From: a virus
IMG/VR virus record: IMGVR_UViG_3300037010_000058
Span: 1-30,578 of that record
Direction: 5' to 3' (one strand)
Length of the DNA stretch: 30,578 nt
Made by a program: the position numbers and the translations under genes. Below are positions 11,935 to 20,561 of this stretch, piece after piece. The number at the start of each line of letters is the position of its first letter. The stretch's first letter is position 1. The notes under the pieces are model-generated. The model saw only the letters and a program-made list of their open reading frames with translations, was not told where the DNA came from and ran no database searches.

Positions 11935-14378
11935 TGGACGCGCAAAACGAGAGTAAAGAAGAGCTAGGCGAAGGCAAGAAGGGTATTCAACGCCGTTGGA
12001 TGCTTGAGCTTAAACTTTCAGACAAGCGTGAGGCTGAATGGCGTAAGGTCGGCAAGCTTGTCATTGACAAGTATCGTGGTCGTAATCGAAAGAAAAACTC
12101 CTTCAATATTCTTTGGTCTAACACCGAGACTTTAATGCCTGCGGTGTATAACTCACTCCCAAAACCCGATGTCAGACGTAGGTTTAAAGACGCTGATCCT
12201 GTTGGTAAGGCTGTTTCAGAAGTTCTATCCCGTTCGCTTGAGTTCTCCATTGATATAGAGCAATTCGATACTGCTGTAAAGCAAACCCTGCTTGATATGC
12301 TATTGACTGGGAGAGGTGTCAATCGTGTGCGGTACGTTCCTAAGTTAGTAACCCTGCCAAATGGTGAAGAGAATGAGCAAGTTAAGGGTAAAACATCCGA
12401 GGTTATGGAGTCGGATGAGTCCGAAGAGGTGGCTTGGGAGCAAGTAGTTATTGAGCATGTCCAATGGGATGATTTCCGCATGGGTGCTGGCAAGACTTGG
12501 GAGGAAGTGCAGTGGATTGCATTCCACCACCGCATGACCCGTGATGATTTGGTTGAGAAGTTTGGAGATGTTGGCGAAACGCTTAAACTTGATGAGTCTA
12601 ACGATGAAGATGTAAACCGCGAAGATGAATCAACGGTAGATGCGTTTAAAACTGCTTCAGTCTGGGAGATATGGGATAAGGATGAAAAAGAGGTAATTTT
12701 CGTATCTCAATCTGCAACTGAGCCGCTCTCAATTATTGACGACCCATTAAAGTTAACCTCGTTTTTCCCAATTGCACGACCTGTCTACGCAATCATGGAC
12801 AGTTCTACGCTAGTTCCCTTGCCTTTATACTCGCAATATCAAGAGCAGGCAGAGGAATTAGACCGTATATCAACCCGTATTAACAAGATTATTGACGCTC
12901 TAAAAGTGCGTGGCATCTATGACAGCACTATGTCGGAAGTGTCTGAATTGCTTAAGGGCAATGACAATGATCTTATACCGGCACAGAATGCAGCGGCATG
13001 GCTTGAGCGTGGTGGACTTGAAAAAGCAATATGGATGATGCCCATTGATAAGGCTGCCCAGGTTGTTACTATCCTTACCCAACAACGTGAGCAATGTAAG
13101 CAGGTAATATATGAGATCAATGGTCTTGGTGACATTCTGCGCGGTGCATCGAATGCTAATGAAACACTAGGCGCTCAACAGATCAAAGCCCAATGGGGCA
13201 CGATGCGTATATCTACCGTTCAACGAGAGTTACAGAGGCATATCCGCGACACAATGCGCCTGATGGCTGAAATCATTGGGGAGAAATTCCAGCTTGAAAC
13301 TCTGCAAAAGATGACCGGATTGAATTACCCGACTGAAGCGCAAGTGCAACAACAGATGGCGCAATTCCAGCAGGCTATGATGCAATTCCAGCAACAGGCT
13401 ATGATGGCACAGCAACAAGGGAAACAGACGCAAGGCCAACCACCACAACAGCCACAAGTCCCGCCTTACACATGGGAAAGCATTCAGGCTATCTTAAAGG
13501 ATGACTGCCAGCGAACCTATAAGGTTGATGTTGAAACAGATAGCACGACGGCTTCAACCATTCAGGAGGATATGAAGGGGTTAACTGAATTGTTAAGCGG
13601 AATAACTCAGTTCATGCAAGGTGTCGCACCGGCTATCCAGATGGGGGCTTTGCCTATGGAAGCCGCTAAAGAAATCATGCTTACCATTGTTCGCCGGTCT
13701 AAGATGGGTAATGCGGTTGAGGATTCTTTAGATAAAATGCAACAGCCACAGCCACAGCCTGACCCTAACGCAGCAGCACAACAGCAAGCACAAGCACAAC
13801 AGCAAGCTGATATGCAAAAGCATCAAGCAGAAATGCAAGCCAAGCAAGGCGAGATACAAGCCAATATGCAGCTTGAGCAAGCAAAGATGCAACAACAGCA
13901 ACAGCTTGAACAGTTCAAAGCGCAGCAACAAGCACAGTCTGAGCAAATGAGGGCGCAAGCAGATGCACAAGCAAGCCATGCGCAAGCAGAAGCAACTATG
14001 CAAGTTGAGCAAATGAAAGCACAATTGCAAAGCCAATTGAAGCAATCTGAATTTGAGCATCAAGGCCAGATGGAGATGTTCAAGATTAACAAAGAGCAAG
14101 AATTCGAGAAGTGGAAGGCTGAACTAGATGCATCTACTCGTATTCTGACGGCTCAGATCAGCGCAAAGACCACAATGGATACAGCCATGATGTCAGCCAC
14201 CCAAGCAGCCAATACTGAAGTTACTGAAAGCTTAGGTGGTGAAGAGGATGACAAGATGGGGCAAATAATGCAAATGCACTCTGAGGCCATGGGCAAGATA
14301 GGCGATGTTATGAAATCATTGCAAAAGCCTAAAGTAATAATCCGTGATGAAAACGGGAAAATGAGTGGGGTTCAATAA
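11934..14378 (+). CDS. portal protein with Q-rich C-terminal barrel
   Basis: The 814-residue protein sits after the terminase and has the P22-type portal layout. Residues 1-450 hold the clip, wing and stem: RRWMLELKLSDKREAEWRKV, LWSNTETLMPAVYNSLPKPD, LLDMLLTGRGVNRVRYVP and VVIEHVQWDDFRMG, then a GDILRGASNANETLGAQQ segment typical of these portals. Gln-rich stretches lie at about 468-510 and 602-720, the latter a long Q/A/M helix (QLEQFKAQQQAQSEQM) likely to form the coiled-coil barrel. The dodecamer is the DNA entry and exit channel. It starts in the previous stop (TAATG). The length exceeds P22 gp1 (725). Confidence 0.9.
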   Translation: MDAQNESKEELGEGKKGIQRRWMLELKLSDKREAEWRKVGKLVIDKYRGRNRKKNSFNILWSNTETLMPAVYNSLPKPDVRRRFKDADPVGKAVSEVLSRSLEFSIDIEQFDTAVKQTLLDMLLTGRGVNRVRYVPKLVTLPNGEENEQVKGKTSEVMESDESEEVAWEQVVIEHVQWDDFRMGAGKTWEEVQWIAFHHRMTRDDLVEKFGDVGETLKLDESNDEDVNREDESTVDAFKTASVWEIWDKDEKEVIFVSQSATEPLSIIDDPLKLTSFFPIARPVYAIMDSSTLVPLPLYSQYQEQAEELDRISTRINKIIDALKVRGIYDSTMSEVSELLKGNDNDLIPAQNAAAWLERGGLEKAIWMMPIDKAAQVVTILTQQREQCKQVIYEINGLGDILRGASNANETLGAQQIKAQWGTMRISTVQRELQRHIRDTMRLMAEIIGEKFQLETLQKMTGLNYPTEAQVQQQMAQFQQAMMQFQQQAMMAQQQGKQTQGQPPQQPQVPPYTWESIQAILKDDCQRTYKVDVETDSTTASTIQEDMKGLTELLSGITQFMQGVAPAIQMGALPMEAAKEIMLTIVRRSKMGNAVEDSLDKMQQPQPQPDPNAAAQQQAQAQQQADMQKHQAEMQAKQGEIQANMQLEQAKMQQQQQLEQFKAQQQAQSEQMRAQADAQASHAQAEATMQVEQMKAQLQSQLKQSEFEHQGQMEMFKINKEQEFEKWKAELDASTRILTAQISAKTTMDTAMMSATQAANTEVTESLGGEEDDKMGQIMQMHSEAMGKIGDVMKSLQKPKVIIRDENGKMSGVQ

Positions 14379-14803
14379 TGGCAACTTTGACGTATGTAAA
14401 ATACCAAATTGGTACAGAAGTCCTGCAAGAAGCTGCTAATGCTGGCACTGACTCATGGAAGCTAATACTTTCTAATACTGCTCCAAACGTAGCTACGAAC
14501 ACAACTGCGGTGAGTGCTACTGAGCTTGCAACGTCGGGCGGCTATACTGCGGGTGGTGTATCTTGTACGATTACAAGTTCATCTCAAACAGCAGGCGTAT
14601 ATAAATTAGTCCTAGCTGCTCCTGTTAGTCCTACTTGGACAGCTTCGGGTGGTGGTTTTACTTTTCAGTACGTTATTCTCTATAACTTAACTAATACTCA
14701 GTGTATTGGATACTGGGATAGAGGCTCTGCGACTGTGCTGGTGGCTGGTGATACTTATACGCCTACGCTTGATGCTAGTAACGGAACTTATATAGTAACT
14801 TAA
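14378..14803 (+). CDS. putative virion protein (141 aa)
   Basis: The frame starts in the portal stop (TAATG). The beta-rich product has WKLILSNTAPNVATNTT, ATSGGYTAGGVSCTITSSS and AGDTYTPTLDASNGTYIV, motifs repeated in many phages in a group of virion-associated proteins with no proven role. Gly/Thr-rich composition suggests a decoration or spike-base protein. Followed after one base by another small virion gene. Confidence 0.65.
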   Translation: MATLTYVKYQIGTEVLQEAANAGTDSWKLILSNTAPNVATNTTAVSATELATSGGYTAGGVSCTITSSSQTAGVYKLVLAAPVSPTWTASGGGFTFQYVILYNLTNTQCIGYWDRGSATVLVAGDTYTPTLDASNGTYIVT

Positions 14804-14804
14804 G

Positions 14805-15098
14805 ATGGCAACGGGTCAGGGGACAGTTACATTCGATTTTGGTACTGGCAAGGGTTCAACTCGTGCAACTTTAACCGGAGTAACAGCTACCGGACTAAGT
14901 TCTACAAGTAAGTTGGAGATTTACATTGATGGTACAGATTCTACTGCAACACACAACGCACAAGAACATCGCTTGATAGGTGCATTGAATTTTGGGGCTT
15001 ATGCCACAGCAAAAAACGCTAATGCTTTTGATGCAGAAGCTATTTCAACATTACAACTTACTGGCACGATTGCATGTCGGTGGGTATTTGCAGATTAA
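14805..15098 (+). CDS. small putative virion protein (97 aa)
   Basis: A beta-rich protein (GQGTVTFDFGTGKGSTRATL, LSSTSKLEIYIDGTDSTATH) ending in LQLTGTIACRWVFAD. It resembles small jelly-roll-like virion proteins found beside the previous type, but I cannot name a family. It is translated in series with the genes on both sides, with only one base between it and the previous stop. Confidence 0.6.
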   Translation: MATGQGTVTFDFGTGKGSTRATLTGVTATGLSSTSKLEIYIDGTDSTATHNAQEHRLIGALNFGAYATAKNANAFDAEAISTLQLTGTIACRWVFAD

Positions 15099-15109
15099 AG
15101 GGGTAAGAC

Positions 15110-16549
15110 ATGGCAGGTATTAAAATTGAAAGTGGCTCAAACACAGCCGGTAGTCCAAACGTAGATTCTACCTATAACCTGAATGTAAACCTACCTGTCG
15201 TAACAACTCAGGCTGGCTTCGCTTCTATTCAATCAAGAATGGACTCAGGGTCAATAACAGGTACTCCTTTGGTTAGAACTCCGCATGTAGGTGAGGACAA
15301 TAGGATTTCAGCGGGTCTTGATACCATGCTGAGTCTGTTCAACTTTACAACTACAGCTCAAAATACTGGTGATTGGAAATACGCAGCCGCCACAATGACC
15401 AGTTCACAGTCTGCTGGATTCTTAAACATCAACCCCGCTTTATCTACTGTTTCAGGTAACTATACTTACATGCAGACATGGAAACATCACACTTTGCAAG
15501 GTGATGGTTCTTTAAACGTAGAGTTTACGGGGCTTATTAGTGCAACCCCTCCCGCTAACCAAATACTTGAAGCTGGATTATTTTTAGGTACTGCTGGTGT
15601 TGCACCTGCTGATGGGTGTTTCTGGAGACTAAGCTCTGCTGGACTAGCTGGAATTATGACTTATAACGGTGTAGAAACTTCCACTGGTGTATTGATTGCT
15701 TCGCTTACAGTCGGCTCAGTAGCCAGCTTCCAAATTATTATCTCACAGCGAAGAGTGGAGTTCTGGGTTGACGGTACTCTTTATGGTTATATGTCAGTAC
15801 CAAGTGGTAACGCAGTTCCGTATCTAAGTATGAACTTGCCAGTTTGCTTAATGATGCGCAACTCAGGTGCAGTAACAGGTGGCTTCACTACAAAGATAGG
15901 TACGTTACATGTGACAATGACCGATCTTGCAGCTAATAAGGATTGGTCAATTCAAAAATCTATGCAAGGGGATTCTTATCAAGGGCAAGACGGCGATACG
16001 CAAGGCTCACTAGCACTGTATTCTAATGCCGCTGTTGCTGCTGCTGCTGCGTTAACGAACACGACTGCTGCTGCTAGTAACATCGGTCTTGGCGGTGTGG
16101 TTCTTGTCCTCCCAACACTAACCGCTGGTACAGATGGCATTCTACTGAGTTATCAAAATCCAGTTGGCTCAGTAACACAACCACCTAAAACATTAGTAGT
16201 GCAAGGTATTCGTATATCTTCCAGTGTGCAAGTTGCTTTAACTGGTGGCCCGCTAACTTTAGTTATGGGCGCTGCATTTGGGCATACAGCATTGTCTTTA
16301 GCGACAGCAGAAACAGGTTCATTTGTAACTGCCACAACTAAAGCACCTCGAAGAGTACTAATTGGTAACTTAGACTTCGTGGTAACTGCTGCTGCCGGTG
16401 TTGGCGCGCCTAGTATAGGGATGCAATTCATGTCGCCGCTAGTTGTAAACCCAGGTGAATACTTTGCTATCACTTGTCGTAACCTTGGAACAGTAACTTC
16501 CGCAGGTGCTTTAGCAATAACTGTTGGCATAGATCACTTCTTCGAGTAA
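15110..16549 (+). CDS. large beta-rich virion protein, possible lectin-like domain (479 aa)
   Basis: The N-terminus is a linker (GIKIESGSNTAGSPNVD). Residues about 100-270 have the pattern of a concanavalin/LamG-like sandwich: GLISATPPANQILEAGLFLG, CFWRLSSAGLAGIMTYNGVE, FQIIISQRRVEFWVDGTLYG and VCLMMRNSG. The last 200 residues are another beta-rich domain, with RVLIGNLDFVVTAAAGVG and PGEYFAITCRNLG. It is probably a surface or fibre-like head protein that binds glycans or other proteins. Fold inferred from pattern only. GGGGTAAG precedes the ATG. Confidence 0.65.
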   Translation: MAGIKIESGSNTAGSPNVDSTYNLNVNLPVVTTQAGFASIQSRMDSGSITGTPLVRTPHVGEDNRISAGLDTMLSLFNFTTTAQNTGDWKYAAATMTSSQSAGFLNINPALSTVSGNYTYMQTWKHHTLQGDGSLNVEFTGLISATPPANQILEAGLFLGTAGVAPADGCFWRLSSAGLAGIMTYNGVETSTGVLIASLTVGSVASFQIIISQRRVEFWVDGTLYGYMSVPSGNAVPYLSMNLPVCLMMRNSGAVTGGFTTKIGTLHVTMTDLAANKDWSIQKSMQGDSYQGQDGDTQGSLALYSNAAVAAAAALTNTTAAASNIGLGGVVLVLPTLTAGTDGILLSYQNPVGSVTQPPKTLVVQGIRISSSVQVALTGGPLTLVMGAAFGHTALSLATAETGSFVTATTKAPRRVLIGNLDFVVTAAAGVGAPSIGMQFMSPLVVNPGEYFAITCRNLGTVTSAGALAITVGIDHFFE

Positions 16550-16552
16550 TAA

Positions 16553-17314
16553 ATGAGCTTACTACTAGCCCTTCAAGCTACTGGTGGGCCGGTTAATTAT
16601 GCCGATTCGCTATCAGTAGGCTCTTATTTACTTGTCGGGAAAGACATAACCGATGCAAAAACATCTGCATCGACTGCTTATACGGATAGTTTATCAGTAG
16701 GATCGTATGCAATAGTAGGTAAGTCAATAACTGACTTACTTGCAAAGAATGATACCTTATCTAAGGGTACGTATTCGATAGTTGGTAAAACTGTATCGGA
16801 TAAACAAGTAAGGTCTGATACTCTATCAACGGGTGCTTACTCGATAGCGGGTAAGACAGTAACAGACAGTATTGCAAGGTCTGACTCACTAGCCAAAGGC
16901 TCTTATGCAATAAGTGGCAACTACATAACAGACTCAAAATCGGTTTCAGATAGTCTGCAAGTCGGTTCATATCTCATAATCGGCAAGTCGCTAACGGACG
17001 TTAAGACAGGCGCGATAGCTTATCTTGATAACCTAAGCCATGGCGATTACTCGATTGTAGGTCAGCAGATAACGGATGAAATAATAGTAGGCGAAAGCAA
17101 ACATGGCGGCGATGACGTACCTCGAAAGGTAAAAACAGAGAAATACAAGCCAAGGCTAAAAAAGGATGATTTCGGTAATGAAATACCTGAAAAAGTTGAA
17201 GTAATACAAAAAGCAAGTAAGTACACGCTACAAGATACACAATTACTACTAAATAGGTTAGAATTACAAGCAGAGCAAGATGACGAAGAAGCATTAATGA
17301 TGTTGTTATTATAA
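16553..17314 (+). CDS. seven-repeat virion protein (253 aa)
   Basis: Residues 16-180 consist of seven degenerate repeats of 22-27 residues with consensus DSLS-x-GSYSIVGK-x-ITD. A charged Lys-rich linker (KVKTEKYKPRLKKDDFGNE) follows, then an acidic helical end (LLLNRLELQAEQDDEEALMM). The regular short beta-repeat looks like a small solenoid or trimeric fibre, and the C-terminal helix could anchor it. No known family comes to mind. It lies three bases after the preceding virion gene and before a small structural gene, and is probably a virion surface component. Confidence 0.65.
   Translation: MSLLLALQATGGPVNYADSLSVGSYLLVGKDITDAKTSASTAYTDSLSVGSYAIVGKSITDLLAKNDTLSKGTYSIVGKTVSDKQVRSDTLSTGAYSIAGKTVTDSIARSDSLAKGSYAISGNYITDSKSVSDSLQVGSYLIIGKSLTDVKTGAIAYLDNLSHGDYSIVGQQITDEIIVGESKHGGDDVPRKVKTEKYKPRLKKDDFGNEIPEKVEVIQKASKYTLQDTQLLLNRLELQAEQDDEEALMMLLL
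16598..17092 (+). repeat. seven tandem protein-coding repeats of 66-81 bp
   Basis: The units start at codons 16, 43, 66, 88, 110, 132 and 157 of the 253-aa gene. Conserved positions are D-(S/T)-L, G-x-Y, (I/V)-x-G-(K/N/Q) and (I/V/L)-(T/S)-D. The DNA has drifted between units, so the array is old or under protein-level selection. Confidence 0.75.
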
Positions 17315-17325
17315 GGAGATAGATC

Positions 17326-17550
17326 ATGGCAATTATTAGTTCGGCAAATATTCAGGCAGTGCTAGATGCTGGAGGCCCTTCAAAGGTTGTAAAGATACAG
17401 ACTACTTACTCAGTAAGCGCAACTATTGATGAGCATTATTGCGTAGGATTAACATCTCCTTATTCTGGAAAAGCTAGGTGGTGCAGAGTTATACCAACAG
17501 ACAATGCCGCTACACAAGGCGCTTCAATTCTGACTCAGATGGCTGCTTAA
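17326..17550 (+). CDS. small putative virion protein (74 aa)
   Basis: A strong AAGGAGAT site precedes ATG 17326. The product (MAIISSANIQAVLDAGGPSK, then STSPYSGKARWCRVIPTDNA-like polar segments) has no recognised family. Its position between virion genes and the TAATG overlap with the zinc-ribbon gene suggest a structural or assembly part. Confidence 0.5.
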   Translation: MAIISSANIQAVLDAGGPSKVVKIQTTYSVSATIDEHYCVGLTSPYSGKARWCRVIPTDNAATQGASILTQMAA

Positions 17551-17927
17551 TGCCGCTTTATACTTATCAATGCGAATGTGGGTCAGAGTTTGACAGGTTT
17601 TTAAAGCTTGCCAGCTATAAAGACCCGCAAACTTGCGAATGTGGAAAGATAGCTGAAAAGAAGCTGACATTTTGCTCTGTATCTGTGATGGAAGCATATC
17701 AAAGCCCTGTCACAGGTGAATGGATAGAAACACCAAGGCAAAGGCGCATTGACCTAAAGAACAGCGGGTCAAGAGAGTGGGAGGGTCGAGAACAGGAAAC
17801 AAAAGCAGCCCAAGAGCGTGAGAAAGACTTTGACAAAATGCTAGACAAGTCTGCTGAAAAATCAGCAGTTGAAGCATGGCAAGCGCTACCAAGTGAAACA
17901 AAAAAGGTATTAGAAAAAGCATCATAG
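17550..17927 (+). CDS. FmdB-like zinc-ribbon protein (125 aa)
   Basis: The start at 17550 (TAATG overlap) gives MPLYTYQCECGSEFDRFLKL, the FmdB-type zinc-ribbon opening, here with C8-x-C10 and C29-x-C31 as metal ligands instead of the usual CxxC pairs. Residues 70-125 form a charged helix (REQETKAAQEREKDFDKML, then SAEKSAVEAWQALPSETKKV). Such proteins occur next to phage scaffold or capsid genes. A role in assembly or in late regulation is possible; neither is shown. An alternative start at 17478 lies inside the previous gene and is rejected. Confidence 0.65.
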   Translation: MPLYTYQCECGSEFDRFLKLASYKDPQTCECGKIAEKKLTFCSVSVMEAYQSPVTGEWIETPRQRRIDLKNSGSREWEGREQETKAAQEREKDFDKMLDKSAEKSAVEAWQALPSETKKVLEKAS

Positions 17928-17956
17928 TTGCTAAAAAAATGCATTTAGTGTAATTT
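17928..17956 (+). promoter_or_regulatory. weak promoter candidate before scaffold gene
   Basis: TTGCTA (17928-17933), 17 bases, then TAATTT (17951-17956) lie in the 104-base gap before the scaffold gene. The boxes match sigma-70 only partly. A separate promoter for scaffold and capsid would raise their dose over the upstream genes. Confidence 0.3.
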
Positions 17957-18031
17957 ATAGCTTGCTCATGTCGCTAGATAGAGGCAGGACTGTTGTGATA
18001 ATAGACCGTATCCTAATAATGGAGATTTAAA

Positions 18032-19033
18032 ATGGAAACTCTGGAAACCCAGACAGAACCAACAGAAATAAGCGCAGTATCAATGGATGAAACTATTGGC
18101 AATGCGTGGAAAGAAATTTCCTCACGCGGTGAAATTGACCGCGATGAATCCGGCAAATTTACAGCTAGTACCCCTGTAAAAAATGACATTCCTGCTGAAA
18201 AATCAATCGGCACAGCCGATCAATCAAAATCTATAGATTCAGTTGAAACCTCTGAAGTACCCGCAATAAAACCTCCATCAAGCTGGAAAAAAGAAGCGCA
18301 GTTAAAGTTTGCCGCGCTCGACCCTGAAATTCAAGCTGAGGTTATACGCCGTGAAAACTACATACACAAGGGTATTGAGGGCTACAAGCAATCAGCAGAA
18401 CGTGCGACTTTATATGATCGTACCTTTGCGCCTTATCAGGAAACAATGCGACAGATAGGGACGACTCCAGAGCAAGCTATCTCTGGATTGATGCAAACAG
18501 ACCATAATCTGCGCTATGGTTCACCAGCTCAAAAGGTGGCAATTGTTCACGACATAATCAAACAATACGGTATTAAGCCGGAATGGTTTGACCAACAAGA
18601 AACGCAAGTAAATCCAGAAGTCGGACACTTGCAGACAAGATTGCAAGCTATGGAGGCTCAACAAGCCCAGTGGCAGCAAGATGTGCAAGCGAGAGAAATT
18701 GGGACGCTTAACAGCGATATTCAATCTTTTTCAAAGAATAACGAGCATTTTGAAGCAGTCCGAGATCGTATGGCTGACCTTATACAAGGCGGCGCGGCAA
18801 AGACACTTCAAGAAGCTTACGACACGGCTGTTTGGTCTGATCCTAATGTACGATCTGCTTTGCTTGCTAAACAACAAGCAGAGGAACGCGCAAAGGTAAC
18901 AGCCAAGGTCAATGAAGCAAAAAAGGCATCTAGCGTGAATATTCGAGCAAGAGGAACAATTCCTGCACAAGCTCCGCTAGGTACAATTGAAGAAACTATT
19001 CGTGCAAGAGCTAAAGAACTCGGCATGTATTAA
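18032..19033 (+). CDS. capsid scaffolding protein (probable)
   Basis: The 333-residue protein is acidic and low-complexity at the start (METLETQTEPTEISAVSMDE). A central helical part follows (PSSWKKEAQLKFAALDPEIQ, EVIRRENYIHKGIEGYKQSA), then a long coiled-coil-like region (HLQTRLQAMEAQQAQWQQDV) and a basic C-terminus (VNIRARGTIPAQ, IRARAKELGMY). This composition and the place directly before the major capsid gene are those of a scaffolding protein, which guides prohead assembly and leaves before packaging. The start follows ATGGAGA, and 11 bases separate it from the capsid gene. Confidence 0.82.
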   Translation: METLETQTEPTEISAVSMDETIGNAWKEISSRGEIDRDESGKFTASTPVKNDIPAEKSIGTADQSKSIDSVETSEVPAIKPPSSWKKEAQLKFAALDPEIQAEVIRRENYIHKGIEGYKQSAERATLYDRTFAPYQETMRQIGTTPEQAISGLMQTDHNLRYGSPAQKVAIVHDIIKQYGIKPEWFDQQETQVNPEVGHLQTRLQAMEAQQAQWQQDVQAREIGTLNSDIQSFSKNNEHFEAVRDRMADLIQGGAAKTLQEAYDTAVWSDPNVRSALLAKQQAEERAKVTAKVNEAKKASSVNIRARGTIPAQAPLGTIEETIRARAKELGMY

Positions 19034-19044
19034 GGAGAATAACT

Positions 19045-20028
19045 ATGGCTTCCCCCGCATCTAGCATTATCACAGCATGGTCAGAGTTGGCTAGCACAAC
19101 CTACCGCGCACACTCTAAAGACGTAGCTGACCAAGTAACCAAGCACAACGCGCTATTCCGTCGCCTGACTGAGAAAGGCCGTACTCGTGTTGAAGATGGT
19201 GGTCTTACTATAGTTCAGCCGCTTGACTATCAAGCAAACTCAACTTATCAGCGTTATTCTGGCTTTGATGTGTTGAATATCAACGCAGTTGACGTGCTGA
19301 CAAGTGCTGAGTTCCCTTGGCGTCAGGTAGCAGTAAACGTGGCAGCTTCAGGTCTTGAACTGCGTACTAACTCTGGCGAAAACCGCATTATTAACTTCAC
19401 TAAAGCTAAAGTTAAGAATGCTATGCGCTCAATGGCTAACGGCCTGTCAGTTGATATGTATTCAGACGGTACAGCAGCTAACCAGATTGGTGGTATTCAA
19501 GCTCTCGTCGCTGACGCTGGCACTGGTACTGTTGGCGGTATTAACTCATCAAACTGGGCTTTCTGGAAAAACATCGTGCAATCTGCTGCTGCTCCTTTAC
19601 AGGGCGGTGCTGCTATCACCCCTTCAGCTTCGACTATTGAATCATTGATGTTGCCTATGTGGTTGAAACTAACCCGTGGTACTGATATGCCAGATATGAT
19701 CGTGATGAGTGATGATTACTTCACTATGTACGAGCAAAGCCAAACAAGTTTGAAGCGTTACACTTCAGATGAAAATGGTAAGGGCGGTATGATCTCTATG
19801 AAGTACAAGAGCGCTGACGTGTTCTTTGATACTTCTGGAGGTATCCCAGGCGCTCATGCTTACTTCCTGAATACTGACTATCTTGAGTGGGTTGTTCACC
19901 GTGACGCTAACATGACCATGATGGATGAATTACGCTCTGTAAACCAAGACGCAGTTGTTATCCCAGTTCTTACACAGGGAAACTTGGTAGTAAGCGCTCG
20001 ATTCCTGCAAGGTGTGATTAAAAGTTGA
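19045..20028 (+). CDS. major capsid protein
   Basis: The 327-residue protein has the features of an HK97-fold coat of the podovirus type found after such scaffolds. Motifs include KHNALFRRLTEKGRTRVEDG (N-arm), QPLDYQANSTYQRYSGFDVL, NGLSVDMYSDGTAANQIGGI in the spine helix and P-domain, MPDMIVMSDDYFTMYEQSQT and QDAVVIPVLTQGNLVVSARF at the end. It forms the icosahedral shell. It is followed not by the next structural gene but by an HNH endonuclease gene. Call secure from context and motif pattern. Confidence 0.9.
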   Translation: MASPASSIITAWSELASTTYRAHSKDVADQVTKHNALFRRLTEKGRTRVEDGGLTIVQPLDYQANSTYQRYSGFDVLNINAVDVLTSAEFPWRQVAVNVAASGLELRTNSGENRIINFTKAKVKNAMRSMANGLSVDMYSDGTAANQIGGIQALVADAGTGTVGGINSSNWAFWKNIVQSAAAPLQGGAAITPSASTIESLMLPMWLKLTRGTDMPDMIVMSDDYFTMYEQSQTSLKRYTSDENGKGGMISMKYKSADVFFDTSGGIPGAHAYFLNTDYLEWVVHRDANMTMMDELRSVNQDAVVIPVLTQGNLVVSARFLQGVIKS

Positions 20029-20060
20029 TTGTAACTATAGCTTAATACTTAGTTATACCC

Positions 20061-20086
20061 TATAATACATTATCTTTAAAAGGAGG
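20061..20086 (+). promoter_or_regulatory. perfect -10 box and strong ribosome site before HNH gene
   Basis: TATAAT at 20061-20066 and AAGGAGG at 20080-20086 precede the HNH start. No good -35 box is found 17 bases upstream (TAGCTT), so promoter activity is uncertain. The ribosome site is one of the strongest in the window. Confidence 0.35.
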
Positions 20087-20090
20087 ATGT

Positions 20091-20549
20091 ATGGCTAAGG
20101 GTAAATATGCAAGAGCTAGTTTAGAAGATCGTTTTAAGGCAAAGATTAAAGTTGTAGATTCAGGTTGTCATGAGTGGCAGTCAACATTGTCCCGTGATGG
20201 TTATGGCAAAGTTTGGATAGTTGATAGGCAAGAACCGGCGCATCGAGTTTCTTATCAATTACACAATGGTGAAATACCAAAAGGATTTTGGATACTTCAT
20301 ACTTGCGATAATCGAAAATGTGTAAATCCTGAACATCTGTATTTAGGTGATGCAAAGCAAAATACAGCGGATAAAATTGCTAGATGTGGATGGCATGGCA
20401 ACATGCAATACGAATTTAAAACGATAGAAAAAATTAGGTTAATGTATAAAACTGGGAATTACAGCCAACAGCAATTAGCTGACATGTTTAAAATACATCA
20501 GACGCAAGTTTCTAAATACGTTAGAAATAAGCAAAGAGTAAATAAATAA
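20091..20549 (+). CDS. HNH homing endonuclease with C-terminal HTH
   Basis: The 152-residue protein has an HNH_3-type catalytic core: AHRVSYQLHNGEIPKGFWIL, then HTCDNRKCVNPEHLYLGDAK, with the metal-binding Cys and His residues of phage homing endonucleases. The C-terminal part has a helix-turn-helix of the NUMOD/resolvase type, YSQQQLADMFKIHQTQVSKY, for target recognition. It cuts a cognate site to spread its own gene between phages. It stands free between the capsid gene and the next structural gene, a usual homing position. It has its own strong ribosome site. Confidence 0.88.
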   Translation: MAKGKYARASLEDRFKAKIKVVDSGCHEWQSTLSRDGYGKVWIVDRQEPAHRVSYQLHNGEIPKGFWILHTCDNRKCVNPEHLYLGDAKQNTADKIARCGWHGNMQYEFKTIEKIRLMYKTGNYSQQQLADMFKIHQTQVSKYVRNKQRVNK

Positions 20550-20561
20550 AGGAGAAATATT

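Noticed and set aside
11987-12535. 182-codon frame opposite the portal gene
   Set aside because: It has Ser/Arg-rich composition typical of an antisense shadow, no ribosome site, and lies fully inside a clear portal coding region.
13350-14000. CAA/CAG-rich repetitive DNA resembling a repeat array
   Set aside because: The repetition comes from Gln codons of the portal barrel; there are no constant repeats with unique spacers, so it is not a CRISPR or other DNA repeat.
17478-17549. Longer N-terminus for the zinc-ribbon gene
   Set aside because: The FmdB-type opening MPLYTYQCECG begins at ATG 17550, which overlaps the previous stop; the upstream part is the preceding gene in another frame.
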